From: Candidatus Vogelbacteria bacterium RIFOXYB1_FULL_42_16
GTDB lineage: Bacteria; Patescibacteriota; Minisyncoccia; Phycocordibacterales; XYD1-FULL-46-19
Length of the DNA: 42,263 nucleotides
Assembly (NCBI GenBank): GCA_001823055.1
Contig: MHTH01000006.1
Span: 1-42,263, forward strand
Direction: 5' to 3'
A model generated the notes under the pieces. That model saw only the letters and a program-made list of their open reading frames with translations, made no database searches and had not been told where the DNA came from. The position numbers and the translations under genes are program-made. Below, in pieces: positions 15,895 to 24,488 of the stretch; positions within the stretch are counted from its first letter, which is position 1; every line of letters starts with the position of its first letter.

Positions 15895-15919
15895 ACCACG
15901 TGGCGAAGCTTTACGTGGT
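15895..15919 (-). repeat. Small hairpin after holB
   Basis: Arms ACCACGT (15895-15901) and ACGTGGT (15913-15919) with an 11-nt loop, overlapping the holB stop. No T-tract follows on the minus strand, so a terminator role is doubtful. Confidence 0.4.
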
Positions 15920-16635
15920 TACTTCGTTTTTCTTAAATTTGGCACGATCAGCGCTAAATACTCCAAAATCATTTTAGCGGAAGAACGTTGGTTGTTCAGA
16001 AGCTTTTTGGCGTTAACAATTTCTTTGAACACCAATACCAGATTATCAGAAATTCTGGTTAAATCAATTCGTTCGTGGATAAAAACTTCCAGCCGGTCGA
16101 GCCAATCGAGTAATTCGGCCCGATCTTTGATCTGACCATCATCTAAAAAACGCTTGAGCAGATGTTCACCCCGTTCCGCCACATCGAGACCGAGAAATTT
16201 TTCCAAATCATCAACCTCGCCATCGTTTGACCGATCAAATTTTAATTGATAAACCCGTGATAAAATTGTGGGCCGAAAAAATTCGGCCGTCGGTGCGACC
16301 AGAAAAAAATAGGTATTAGTGGCCGGCTCTTCCAAAGTCTTGAGTAAAACTTCTTGGGCTTCGCTGGCCATGGCCGAAAAAATCACCACTAGATATCGGC
16401 CTTGACCGGCAAAATCTTTGCCAGTTTGAAATTGGCGCAAAAAACGGGCGTCGTCTTTATCCAGTCGATCTTTGGTCAACCACAAAACATCGGGATGAAA
16501 TTTGGGATCGACCGTGGCCGGAAAAATCGATTGCAACAAACCAAGAAGTTCAGCTGTTATGATTTTAGATTCACCGATTAGAAGATAGGCGTGATGAAGA
16601 TGGTTAGATTTGAAATGATTTTGCAGTTCGGACAT
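15919..16635 (-). CDS. holB: DNA polymerase III delta'-like clamp-loader subunit
   Basis: A 238-aa AAA+-like protein: LHHAYLLIGESKIITAELLGLLQ takes the place of the Walker A region without the GKT motif, as in delta'. DEE-type positions lie around GRYLVVIFSAMASEAQEVLLKTLEEPATNTYFFLVAP, and FRPTILSRVYQLKF corresponds to the SRC sensor, with V instead of C. It probably assembles with DnaX and delta to load the sliding clamp. It is 6 nt downstream of mreB2 in a murA-mreB2-holB run. Confidence 0.82.
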   Translation of the reverse strand: MSELQNHFKSNHLHHAYLLIGESKIITAELLGLLQSIFPATVDPKFHPDVLWLTKDRLDKDDARFLRQFQTGKDFAGQGRYLVVIFSAMASEAQEVLLKTLEEPATNTYFFLVAPTAEFFRPTILSRVYQLKFDRSNDGEVDDLEKFLGLDVAERGEHLLKRFLDDGQIKDRAELLDWLDRLEVFIHERIDLTRISDNLVLVFKEIVNAKKLLNNQRSSAKMILEYLALIVPNLRKTK

Positions 16636-16641
16636 AAACCA

Positions 16642-17655
16642 CTATCTCTTCGCGATAATACTCTTTTTATACGTCTCGAGATGATTCAAAGCTACGCCAG
16701 TCCCCTTGGCCACACAATAAAGAGCATCTTCGGCTAAATAAGCGCGGACACCGGTCCGACGATAGATTAACTCCGGCAGATTGCGTAAAATCGACGAGCC
16801 ACCAGTCATAATAATTCCTCGTTCAATAATATCAGCCGACAGCTCTGGTGGTGTATCTTGAAAAACCGTTTTAATGGCTTTGACCATTTCTCGCAATTCA
16901 CCATCGATAGCCTGGGCAATCTCATTGGTTTTGACTTCGACCGAGCGTGGTAAACCGGTTAAAAAATCTCGGCCTTTAATAATAAAAGATAGCTCATCTT
17001 CTACTGGCACCGCCGAACCGATGCTCATTTTGACATCTTCGGCGGTCTTATCTCCAATCGCCAAATTAAAAGATCGTTTGATGTAGTCAGCAATAGCTTG
17101 ATCGATTTTATTACCAGCATGTTTAACTGAAGTCGAAGCCACAATCCCTCCCAGTGAGATCACGGCTACATCGGTCGTGCCACCGCCGATATCCACCACC
17201 ATATGCCCCTTGGCTTCATAAATCGGAATACCCGCCCCAATCGCCGCCAAGATCGGCTCTTTGACCACATAAGCATTTCTGGCCCCCGCTTTCATTGTCG
17301 CTTCGATCACCGCCCGCCGTTCGGTCGAAGTAATACCAGCCGGGACCGAGACCATGACATCTGGTTTAAAGATATTAAATTTACCCAACGCTTTACCAAT
17401 GTAGTAGCGCAACATGGCTTCGGTTATCCGATAGTCCGCAATCACGCCGTCTTTCATCGGCTTGTAGGCAGTAATCGTGTCTGGCGTTTTTCCCACCATA
17501 TCTTTTGCCTCGGTTCCCACCGCCACCACTCTGTTGTCAGCCAAATTAACCGCCACCACGGACGGCTCATTGAGCACAATACCCTTGCCCGGCACATAAA
17601 CCAAAGTATTGGCCGTGCCCAAATCTACCCCTAATTTTCTGATGAAAAATGACAT
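16642..17655 (-). CDS. mreB: MreB/Mbl-like bacterial actin (copy 2)
   Basis: A 337-aa MreB paralogue with phosphate 1 KLGVDLGTANTLVYVPGKGIV, phosphate 2 GHMVVDIGGGTTDVAVISLGG and adenosine motif RGIIMTGGSSILRNLPELI. It differs from copy 1 at many positions yet keeps all nucleotide-binding motifs, so both should be active. It begins 25 nt inside the end of murA, which suggests translational coupling, and lies outside the mreCD cluster. It may polymerise with copy 1 or serve a different envelope task, as MreB/Mbl/MreBH do in Bacillus. Confidence 0.93.
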   Translation of the reverse strand: MSFFIRKLGVDLGTANTLVYVPGKGIVLNEPSVVAVNLADNRVVAVGTEAKDMVGKTPDTITAYKPMKDGVIADYRITEAMLRYYIGKALGKFNIFKPDVMVSVPAGITSTERRAVIEATMKAGARNAYVVKEPILAAIGAGIPIYEAKGHMVVDIGGGTTDVAVISLGGIVASTSVKHAGNKIDQAIADYIKRSFNLAIGDKTAEDVKMSIGSAVPVEDELSFIIKGRDFLTGLPRSVEVKTNEIAQAIDGELREMVKAIKTVFQDTPPELSADIIERGIIMTGGSSILRNLPELIYRRTGVRAYLAEDALYCVAKGTGVALNHLETYKKSIIAKR

Positions 17656-18962
17656 ATTGTTTCGTTTTCGAGATGAATTCTTTTGATTTTAGCGCCTAAA
17701 GCGGTTAATTTTCCTTCGATATTTTCATAGCCCCGATCAATATACCCGACATTATGGACTGTCGTCCGCCCTTTAGCAACCAAGCCAGCAATAATATAGG
17801 CCAAACCGGCACGCAGATCCGGACTGAACAATTCCCGACTATGCAGTTCATTGGGTCCATTGATAATCGCTCGATGAGCATCCAACAACTTAACTTTAGC
17901 GCCCATTTGTTCCAATGATTCCAAATGTCCCAAGCGTCCCTCGAAAATCGTTTCAAAAATAAAACTTTGACCGACGGCTTGAGTCAAAAAAACTGACATG
18001 GGCGCTTGCAGGTCGGTCGGGAAACCGGGATATTCGTGAGTTTTCAAATCACTAGCGATCAATTTGGGTTTTTTACGATTAATCACACGTAAAAAATTTT
18101 GGCCAACAATAATTTCGGCGCCGGCTTCGCGTAAAAAATCAATAACGGCGGTCAAATGTTTGGGTTCACAATCAGCGATAGTCACATCTTTGCCTGCCAA
18201 GGTCGCCAAAATCAAAAAACTGCCGGCCTCAATCCGATCTGGAATAGTGTGATAAATTTTTCCTTTAGCGTGTAATCTGGCACCACCTTCGATTTCAATC
18301 GTAGTAGTGCCCAAACCAGAAATTTTGGCTCCACATTTTTTCAAATATTCTCCCAAACTGATAATCTCTGGTTCCAAAGCGCAATTTTTCAACACGGTTT
18401 TTCCTTTGGCTAAAACTCCCGCCAATAAAAAAGTTTCGGTAGCGGTCACGCTCTGATTTTTGAAGAAAATTTCGGCGCCGATCAATTGACCATTTTTGGC
18501 TTTGATTTCATACAGATCATTTTTCAAAGTGACATTGGCCCCCAGAGCTTCAAATCCCGCCAAGAACAAATCAATTGGCCGGCGACCAATCACGCAACCG
18601 CCCGGATGCGGAAAACTAACCCGACCAAAGCGTGCCAACAACGGCCCAGTCAAAACAATCGAGGCGCGTAATTTTTTGGAAATTTCCGGCGTAATGACTG
18701 TCTTGGTCAGATTGGTGGTATCGATATCGCAAGTATGATCACCAGAAAAAGAAACTTCGGCGCCCAAATCGACTAAAAGTTCAGCGGTTCGACGGACATC
18801 CTCGATCTCGGGCACATTGGTCATCTTGACCCGATCGGCAAATAAAATTGTCGCCGACATCATCTTTAACACCGCATTTTTTGCTCCACCGACCTTAACC
18901 GTGCCAGCCAAAAATCGCCGACCCCGCAGACCCTCTATCTCTAGCCTTTCTTCAGTCTTCAT
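17631..18962 (-). CDS. murA: UDP-N-acetylglucosamine 1-carboxyvinyltransferase (MurA)
   Basis: First committed step of peptidoglycan synthesis: transfers enolpyruvate from PEP to UDP-GlcNAc. The 443-aa protein has VGGAKNAVLKMMSATIL (K28, N29 substrate contacts) and the catalytic-loop cysteine C123 in HPGGCVIGRRPIDL; Asp at this position, which gives fosfomycin resistance, is absent. The C-terminus has HEYPGFPTDLQAPMSVFLTQA and LRAGLAYIIAGLVAKGRTTVHNVGYIDRGYENIEGKL. It precedes mreB2 and follows the envelope operon by 14 nt. Confidence 0.96.
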   Translation of the reverse strand: MKTEERLEIEGLRGRRFLAGTVKVGGAKNAVLKMMSATILFADRVKMTNVPEIEDVRRTAELLVDLGAEVSFSGDHTCDIDTTNLTKTVITPEISKKLRASIVLTGPLLARFGRVSFPHPGGCVIGRRPIDLFLAGFEALGANVTLKNDLYEIKAKNGQLIGAEIFFKNQSVTATETFLLAGVLAKGKTVLKNCALEPEIISLGEYLKKCGAKISGLGTTTIEIEGGARLHAKGKIYHTIPDRIEAGSFLILATLAGKDVTIADCEPKHLTAVIDFLREAGAEIIVGQNFLRVINRKKPKLIASDLKTHEYPGFPTDLQAPMSVFLTQAVGQSFIFETIFEGRLGHLESLEQMGAKVKLLDAHRAIINGPNELHSRELFSPDLRAGLAYIIAGLVAKGRTTVHNVGYIDRGYENIEGKLTALGAKIKRIHLENETICHFSSEN

Positions 18963-18976
18963 CGACGGCTATTTTC

Positions 18977-20992
18977 TCATATGATGATGTCCTGATCAAG
19001 GACGCCCTTGGGCATAGCAAATGGTGCTGATTGATGAATTTTATGATAGGAACCATCGGGCATCTTTTCTTCGACGGTCAAATAATAAGTGCCGGGACGA
19101 ACCAAGACATACAGTCGGCCCAACTGATCGGTACTGGCCGACTTGATCGGCTGATCTATACCCGGCAAATATAGACGTACCAGAGAAAAAGCTAACGGCT
19201 CGCCGTTAGCGCGACGAATCGAAATAATTTTATGCTTGATAATTCGAACTTTCTGATAAACCAAAATACCGACATAGGCAATAAGCAAAGAAAAATCGAG
19301 CACCGAAGGCGCTACCACCACCTTAAACAGCGATAGGGCAAAACCGGTATAAAAAACGCCGGCCAAAACTCGACGACGAGTCGCTTCTTTTCTGGTGTAA
19401 ATTTGGAAAAAATTAATTTTGGTTTTGGCAAATTCGTTCCAATCAAAACCTATCGGATCCAGAGGTACATTCAATCTGATGATTTGATTTCCATCGTGCG
19501 CTAAAGGTGTGCCAAAATAAAGATTGTCATAAAGCTCGTCCTGCGTCTTGCCTTTTAAAGTGGTTGACGGAAAACGATAATTAGTTTTACCAACTTTGAT
19601 ATAGTAGACATCCTTGGGCAACAAAAAACCAAAACGACCATCAATATCAGTAATAGCGCTGGTGACTTCTTTACCCGTCCCATTTTCCACTGTCACATAA
19701 GCCGGATCGATCGGTTGTTTTGTCACCGCATCAAAAACCGTGCCCCATTCTGGCCGTTTACGTCTGATACCAAGCCATGATAAAAATGAATAGATTAGAC
19801 GCATTAAGAGTAAGTAAAGATCATAAACGGAATGGACATTGGTCGTCATTAAAATAATTTGCGATAAACCGGCGCCCAGGCCCATCATGGTCACAAGCGG
19901 ATCAATATATTTTTCCAAAGCGTCGATCAGGCCGGAAGTTCGTAAAAAAGAGACGCCGGCCACTTGCAAACTGCCAGTGATTTTTTTAACGGTTTGATCT
20001 TGATAATTGATGACATAGATCGTGACCGGAAAAACTCCGTTACGCCAAAAAGGTGATAGGTTGGCCAAATATCTACCCTCGCCATCATCACGCATAATAA
20101 AAGAAAAAGAGCGAGTAACATTTTTTGGATCGGAAATAACTACTCCGATCGTTTTTAGCACTGTCGGTAAAGAATTTTTATCAATCTCAATCATTAAATT
20201 TTTAGTTCCCTGAATTTTGACTTTGGCCCCAGCGCTAAAATATTTAGTCAATTCACCAATCTGGCGCAGAATAAAATCACTAATCGTGACAGTCGATTTA
20301 GCGCCAGGTAAAAAAGCAAATGGGTCACTGCCACAATTACCATCAGGACAGATTTCTCCTTCCTTTAAACCGATAGCGCTAGCCACCGCCCCAGAAGAAT
20401 ATTCCCCGGCCTGATTTTTAACGAAAGCGGTGTAATAATAACGCACCCTAAATTCAACCGCCGGATCAACCACGTTTTCAGCCGAACCTTCATAAACGAC
20501 CGCACCATCTTCCGGATTGGCGGGAATACCAAAAGTCGAACGGACAATCCGAACCGCTTCAAAACCCTCAAAATTGGGGTTGGACCAAGTTAAATAGATT
20601 TTTTGTTGATTAATATTAAATTCGGCTTGAAAATTGGAAACATTTGGCACGGTCTCACGATAAAGACAAGGCAAATCTTCACCATAATTGAAAGCTTGCC
20701 GATCTTCACATTTGGTCGAATAGACACAAGCCTCTTCCGCACCGTAATTGGTCGCTTTAGGATCATCACAAGTCAAACCACCACCCCCCCCTCCATAGGT
20801 ACAAGGCAAAGCCCCACCATAATTGTTGGCCAACGGATCGGTACAAGTCGTTGCTGTCGTCGCTGTAACACTCAAGCTGACATTGACCGCATCGGTAGCC
20901 GACCAAACAAAACCACCAATCAGCAATAAAGCAAGAACAACTGGTAAGATAAAAAAATAATTTGATTTTTTAAACATCTTTTTTAAAGACAT
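18977..20992 (-). CDS. Large envelope protein: Cys repeats, fibronectin-III-like and carboxypeptidase-regulatory-like domains
   Basis: A 671-aa exported protein of unknown function. After a signal anchor (residues 13-32) come three tandem Cys repeats of the pattern C-x-D-(P/R)-x-A-x-N-Y-G-x5-C-x-Y (about 50-112), separated by a Gly run. A fibronectin-III-like domain (about 115-210) and another beta-rich domain (about 235-350) follow. A membrane segment lies near 360-410. Two carboxypeptidase-regulatory-like beta-sandwiches (about 418-495 and 595-671) flank two membrane segments near 545-590. The repeat resembles CTDPxAxNY motifs seen in surface proteins of other phyla. It is the last gene of a four-gene envelope operon. 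Confidence 0.75.
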   Translation of the reverse strand: MSLKKMFKKSNYFFILPVVLALLLIGGFVWSATDAVNVSLSVTATTATTCTDPLANNYGGALPCTYGGGGGGLTCDDPKATNYGAEEACVYSTKCEDRQAFNYGEDLPCLYRETVPNVSNFQAEFNINQQKIYLTWSNPNFEGFEAVRIVRSTFGIPANPEDGAVVYEGSAENVVDPAVEFRVRYYYTAFVKNQAGEYSSGAVASAIGLKEGEICPDGNCGSDPFAFLPGAKSTVTISDFILRQIGELTKYFSAGAKVKIQGTKNLMIEIDKNSLPTVLKTIGVVISDPKNVTRSFSFIMRDDGEGRYLANLSPFWRNGVFPVTIYVINYQDQTVKKITGSLQVAGVSFLRTSGLIDALEKYIDPLVTMMGLGAGLSQIILMTTNVHSVYDLYLLLMRLIYSFLSWLGIRRKRPEWGTVFDAVTKQPIDPAYVTVENGTGKEVTSAITDIDGRFGFLLPKDVYYIKVGKTNYRFPSTTLKGKTQDELYDNLYFGTPLAHDGNQIIRLNVPLDPIGFDWNEFAKTKINFFQIYTRKEATRRRVLAGVFYTGFALSLFKVVVAPSVLDFSLLIAYVGILVYQKVRIIKHKIISIRRANGEPLAFSLVRLYLPGIDQPIKSASTDQLGRLYVLVRPGTYYLTVEEKMPDGSYHKIHQSAPFAMPKGVLDQDIII

Positions 20993-20997
20993 AGTTT

Positions 20998-21753
20998 TTA
21001 TAGAGCGATAGCAATAATACTAACGACCGCTTGATAAGTGCCTCCGCTCAAACCACTACTGGCACCGGCTTGGGCACGCAATTTGATTGTCGTTGCGGTG
21101 CCACTGGGATTGTTATTGGAATTTCGCAAACTAATAGTTTTGGCCGAAGTCGAAAAATTCAACCAACATCTGTCGGTAGTCTCCAAAGCGCCAGTACCAC
21201 AAGTCGTGCCGTTATCCAAAAAAGAAGTCGCCACATCCGAACCTTCAGCTGTATAGCCGAAATAAGCTTGGTTGGTCGGCACACTCCAAGAAAAATCCGG
21301 CGTCCCCGCGACCGTCACTGGCAAATCGGTAAAACTTCCACCGGCTGAACGCAAAGCCGGACTGGCATCAGCCGAAAGTGTTAAAGAATAACCAGCCGGA
21401 CTATTGGTAGTTATCGTCCAAACCGCAGTCCCATCAGAAGTCCCGCCACCACTAGCATCAATCGCTGGACTAAGCGTCACGTCACTAGGAGAAGAGACGG
21501 TAAGATAAACATCTTCGCTCATCGCTTGATAACCGGCATGGAGATTGTAAGCGTCAGACGAGGTACCGGTGCCGATTTCACCCAAAGTATCTTCCATTTT
21601 ATAATTGGTCGAAGAAGACATTGAGCCACCAAAATTAACACTATCGGCTTGGAGACGATAATTGGGACTGCTGGCCACATAAGCCCCGACCGGTCCAGCC
21701 ATCAAGAGACAGAAAACAATTAAAGAAAAATTTCGAGTAATAAAATTAAACAT
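20998..21753 (-). CDS. Secreted beta-rich surface protein, WxL-like layout
   Basis: A 251-aa exported protein with a signal peptide (about 1-24, cut near GPVGAYVASS). There are two copies of an SxNY-type motif (SSPNYRLQADSVNFGG, SSTNYKMEDTLGEIGTG), then a Ser/Thr/Gly-rich beta domain. The end is GLSGGTYQAVVSIIAIAL. Composition and the partner gene (21746-22663) recall small WxL proteins of Firmicutes, but no clear WxL motif is present, so this is only an analogy. It starts 8 nt inside the preceding gene, indicating coupling. Confidence 0.7.
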   Translation of the reverse strand: MFNFITRNFSLIVFCLLMAGPVGAYVASSPNYRLQADSVNFGGSMSSSTNYKMEDTLGEIGTGTSSDAYNLHAGYQAMSEDVYLTVSSPSDVTLSPAIDASGGGTSDGTAVWTITTNSPAGYSLTLSADASPALRSAGGSFTDLPVTVAGTPDFSWSVPTNQAYFGYTAEGSDVATSFLDNGTTCGTGALETTDRCWLNFSTSAKTISLRNSNNNPSGTATTIKLRAQAGASSGLSGGTYQAVVSIIAIAL

Positions 21754-22663
21754 TTTTTCTTAATTTAAAAACCGCGCGTAAAACCAATAAAAAGCTGGTC
21801 AACAAAATAAGTGTTTGCCACCAATTAGGCAAGACCGCAAAATAAAAAGATCGATCGATTAATTGATTTTGATAACCAAGATTTAAAAATAAATCCGCTC
21901 GATAAATACCCGGTAACCATAAAGGCGACAATTCCACTTCTCGCAGACGAATCGATCGTGGCAACACAAACCAAGGTTCAAGATATTTTGAAGCCAATTT
22001 CCGACCATAAAAACTTTTGAGATAAACGGCACCATAAGGATTGAGGTGGACATTGCCACTGTTTTTATAGGCAACTTGCAGACGCGTTTTCTCGCCCCAA
22101 GTCTGATACCAGGAATCGAGCAGACTAAATTTTTCTATCTGCCCCTCTTCTCGCGTTTGGCCGTTGACTCTAATCAAAAACAAAGCGCCCGCAGAAGTAT
22201 TTAACCGAGCATTGTGAAGATTATCGGTCTCGCTGTCGGTGCCGACAGTGACCAGACCGATAACCGAAGTCGCCGGCCAATCAAAGGGAATAGTGATCTT
22301 GACCGGCATAATGACCTCTTGACCATTGGCCACTTTTTTTGATCCAGCACTAAAACTGACGAGATTAGAAAAAGAAAAAGGGCCAGTGGAAGTCGTGGTA
22401 ATAAAACCTTCTTGACCATAAGCTTGAGGCAAAAGATTACTAACTCCGAGAGAAAAAGTTTTTTCTTGACCCAAAAAATTGGCCAAGCGAAGGTTAACGG
22501 TCTGTGATTGGCCGGGCGCCAACCTGATTTCTTTGCGCGCCGGTGCAATAGAAAAAGTTCCAGCCGTCTGCGGAAGCGCGACCGCCAGCGCTTGAGTAAA
22601 AGCCATCGGACAGAGACAAAACAAACTGATAATAACGATTTTTTTGAAACAAGAAGAAAACAT
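21746..22663 (-). CDS. Exported DUF916-like protein with C-terminal membrane anchor
   Basis: A 305-aa protein with a signal peptide (about 1-28), an immunoglobulin-like domain starting FSIAPARKEIRLAPGQSQTVNLRLANFLGQEKTFSL and a second beta domain (TRLQVAYKNSGNVHLNPYGAVYLKSF). A C-terminal membrane helix (about 282-298) and a basic tail KLRKNV complete it. The order, two beta domains then an anchor, is that of WxL-interacting proteins (DUF916 plus DUF3324). I infer an outward-facing scaffold for its neighbour at 20998-21753. Confidence 0.65.
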   Translation of the reverse strand: MFSSCFKKIVIISLFCLCPMAFTQALAVALPQTAGTFSIAPARKEIRLAPGQSQTVNLRLANFLGQEKTFSLGVSNLLPQAYGQEGFITTTSTGPFSFSNLVSFSAGSKKVANGQEVIMPVKITIPFDWPATSVIGLVTVGTDSETDNLHNARLNTSAGALFLIRVNGQTREEGQIEKFSLLDSWYQTWGEKTRLQVAYKNSGNVHLNPYGAVYLKSFYGRKLASKYLEPWFVLPRSIRLREVELSPLWLPGIYRADLFLNLGYQNQLIDRSFYFAVLPNWWQTLILLTSFLLVLRAVFKLRKNV

Positions 22664-22664
22664 T

Positions 22665-24398
22665 TTATTTTTTAATCGGCGTCAAAAGAAAAATATAATT
22701 TTCATTCGGGTTGAAGACCGGAGAAATTACTCCGGCTTTGCGACTGGCATCAAAGTCAACATTGATTCGATCAGAAAACATCTCTTGGATTTTGGTCTTT
22801 AATTTTTGATCATCTTCAGCCTTGCCGGACGAAGGCGCGACAATCAAACCCTCGACTCCGCCTTGGGATAAATTATTGGCGGAAGTTTTTTGAACCACTT
22901 CGGAGAATTCCTGACGCAAATCGTTACGTAATCGGTTGGTAATTTTTTCTTCTAATAATTTAACTTGGTCGGCGTTAATCGCTGTCGCCTGCGTCGCTTT
23001 CTTCAGATCTCTTTCGTCGTCATTATTAAGACCTAAAAATTGACCCCAATTTTTAACAACCGCTTGCCAAAGGCCTTGGACAAAACCAATACTCCAATGC
23101 CCAAAAGCTTTGAGACGATCGACAATAACTTGAAAAATTTCTACTGAAGTATCATAAACACCTAGAAACTTAATCGTTGCTAAAACATAAGATTGATCAG
23201 ATTGAAGTTGGACGGTGTTTTGAATTTTTTTGATTGGTTGGCCAATCAAATGGCCAACTTTTTGCCAAAAATCTATCACAGCCGTTTTGACTTTAATCAA
23301 GAAATCGACGGCCAGCGATGAAATTGAAGTCAAAGAAAAACTCGAGGAAATTTGTTTTTCGCTCGAAACGACGACGGGCTCAACATTTTCTGTCGCCACT
23401 TGACCAACCAAAGCGACTTCACCGGCGGTAAAGCGCGTTGTCAAATCGACTAAAGGTTGAAAAAATAGAATCGGAGCTAGGTGAATAATTTGTTGCGGTA
23501 AATCATAAACCACCGACCAAGCTTTTTCCGAAGCCAGATAAATCTTTCGATTAAATTTACTCGCCCCCTCCCCCAGGCCAGTAAAGACTTGTGCTAAAAA
23601 AAGAGTCGATCGCTGATCAAATTTATCCAAAGAAGAAATGGTGGCCACCATTTTTTCTTTCGGGACGACAGCAGAAGGAAGAGAAAAATCTGGCATTGAT
23701 AATTTGGCCAAAAAACTAAAATCAAACAAAGAAAAAGTTTGAGAAAAAACTTTTTTACCTAAATTGAAAGTAAGCAATGATTTTATCTGGAGTAAAGAAG
23801 AGGTCAGACGTTGCCAAACGATATCCCGACCTTGATCAACAGAATAAACCAACCAAGTTTTAGATTGATCGACAAAATAGACTAATCCTTTTTGACTTTG
23901 GCCGGCACTCTCGGCCAACCAATCGATCGAAGAGGCTAATTGATCCGCAGTAAATTCCCAAAGTTGATGACCAAATTTACCCAATTGAGACAAACTGATA
24001 AAAACCGAGGCTTCGAGCTCGTTCCAACTTTGGTTTAGACTCGGCAACGGTGAACTAATTTTTAAATCAAGATCTAAATTTACTCTTTCCAACGATCTTG
24101 GTAAAGATTGAGAAACCGTCGCTAAACCAACCGTGCTGATCGTTGACAATCTGGCGCTTAAATCAGGAAATTGAGGCCATAAAAAACCGCCGGCTTTTTG
24201 GCCAACCAAAAAAGAAAAAACCAAAACCGCAGAAACAACAACCAAAGGCAAAAAGTCGGGTTGTTGTTTTTTTTCCGCGAGCACAGGCAAGGATATTTTT
24301 GTCGTCAGTTGAGGGCTCAATGGCAAGGCACAAAAACCATTTCTATTGACGCCACGACAAACTGCCGATGTTTTCGATTGCTTACCGGAAACAGCCAT
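22665..24398 (-). CDS. Large membrane-anchored protein of unknown function
   Basis: I do not recognise this 577-aa protein. It has a cytoplasmic N-terminus of about 48 residues with two Cys, one membrane helix (about 50-68, FLPLVVVSAVLVFSFLVG) and a long outer part rich in Ser, Leu, Phe and Trp with repeated amphipathic helices (SIDWLAESAGQSQKGLVYFV, WLVYSVDQGRDIVWQRL). The C-terminal coiled coil is around 465-515 (DQVKLLEEKITNRLRNDLRQEF). It is the first gene of the envelope operon, 1 nt before the DUF916-like gene, and diverges from priA. Confidence 0.75.
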   Translation of the reverse strand: MAVSGKQSKTSAVCRGVNRNGFCALPLSPQLTTKISLPVLAEKKQQPDFLPLVVVSAVLVFSFLVGQKAGGFLWPQFPDLSARLSTISTVGLATVSQSLPRSLERVNLDLDLKISSPLPSLNQSWNELEASVFISLSQLGKFGHQLWEFTADQLASSIDWLAESAGQSQKGLVYFVDQSKTWLVYSVDQGRDIVWQRLTSSLLQIKSLLTFNLGKKVFSQTFSLFDFSFLAKLSMPDFSLPSAVVPKEKMVATISSLDKFDQRSTLFLAQVFTGLGEGASKFNRKIYLASEKAWSVVYDLPQQIIHLAPILFFQPLVDLTTRFTAGEVALVGQVATENVEPVVVSSEKQISSSFSLTSISSLAVDFLIKVKTAVIDFWQKVGHLIGQPIKKIQNTVQLQSDQSYVLATIKFLGVYDTSVEIFQVIVDRLKAFGHWSIGFVQGLWQAVVKNWGQFLGLNNDDERDLKKATQATAINADQVKLLEEKITNRLRNDLRQEFSEVVQKTSANNLSQGGVEGLIVAPSSGKAEDDQKLKTKIQEMFSDRINVDFDASRKAGVISPVFNPNENYIFLLTPIKK

Positions 24399-24417
24399 AA
24401 TTAGATTAATAATACAT

Positions 24418-24446
24418 CAAAAAAGGGTTGAATTAAACCTTTTTTA
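24418..24446. repeat. Hairpin between the divergent envelope operon and priA
   Basis: AAAAAAGGGTT and AAACCTTTTTT form an 11-bp stem with one mismatch around GAATT. It lies between two divergent genes, so it cannot end either coding transcript; it may be part of an overlapping promoter region. Confidence 0.4.
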
Positions 24447-24449
24447 CAA

Positions 24450-24458
24450 TGTGGATAA
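24450..24458 (-). promoter_or_regulatory. Single consensus DnaA box upstream of priA
   Basis: TGTGGATAA on the plus strand is TTATCCACA on the minus strand, a perfect 9-mer DnaA box, 31 nt before the priA ATG. It is isolated (no cluster, no AT-rich unwinding element of note), so an origin is not implied; regulation of priA by DnaA is conceivable. Confidence 0.35.
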
Positions 24459-24488
24459 GTTTTGCTAAATGAGCTAGGATAAACCTGT

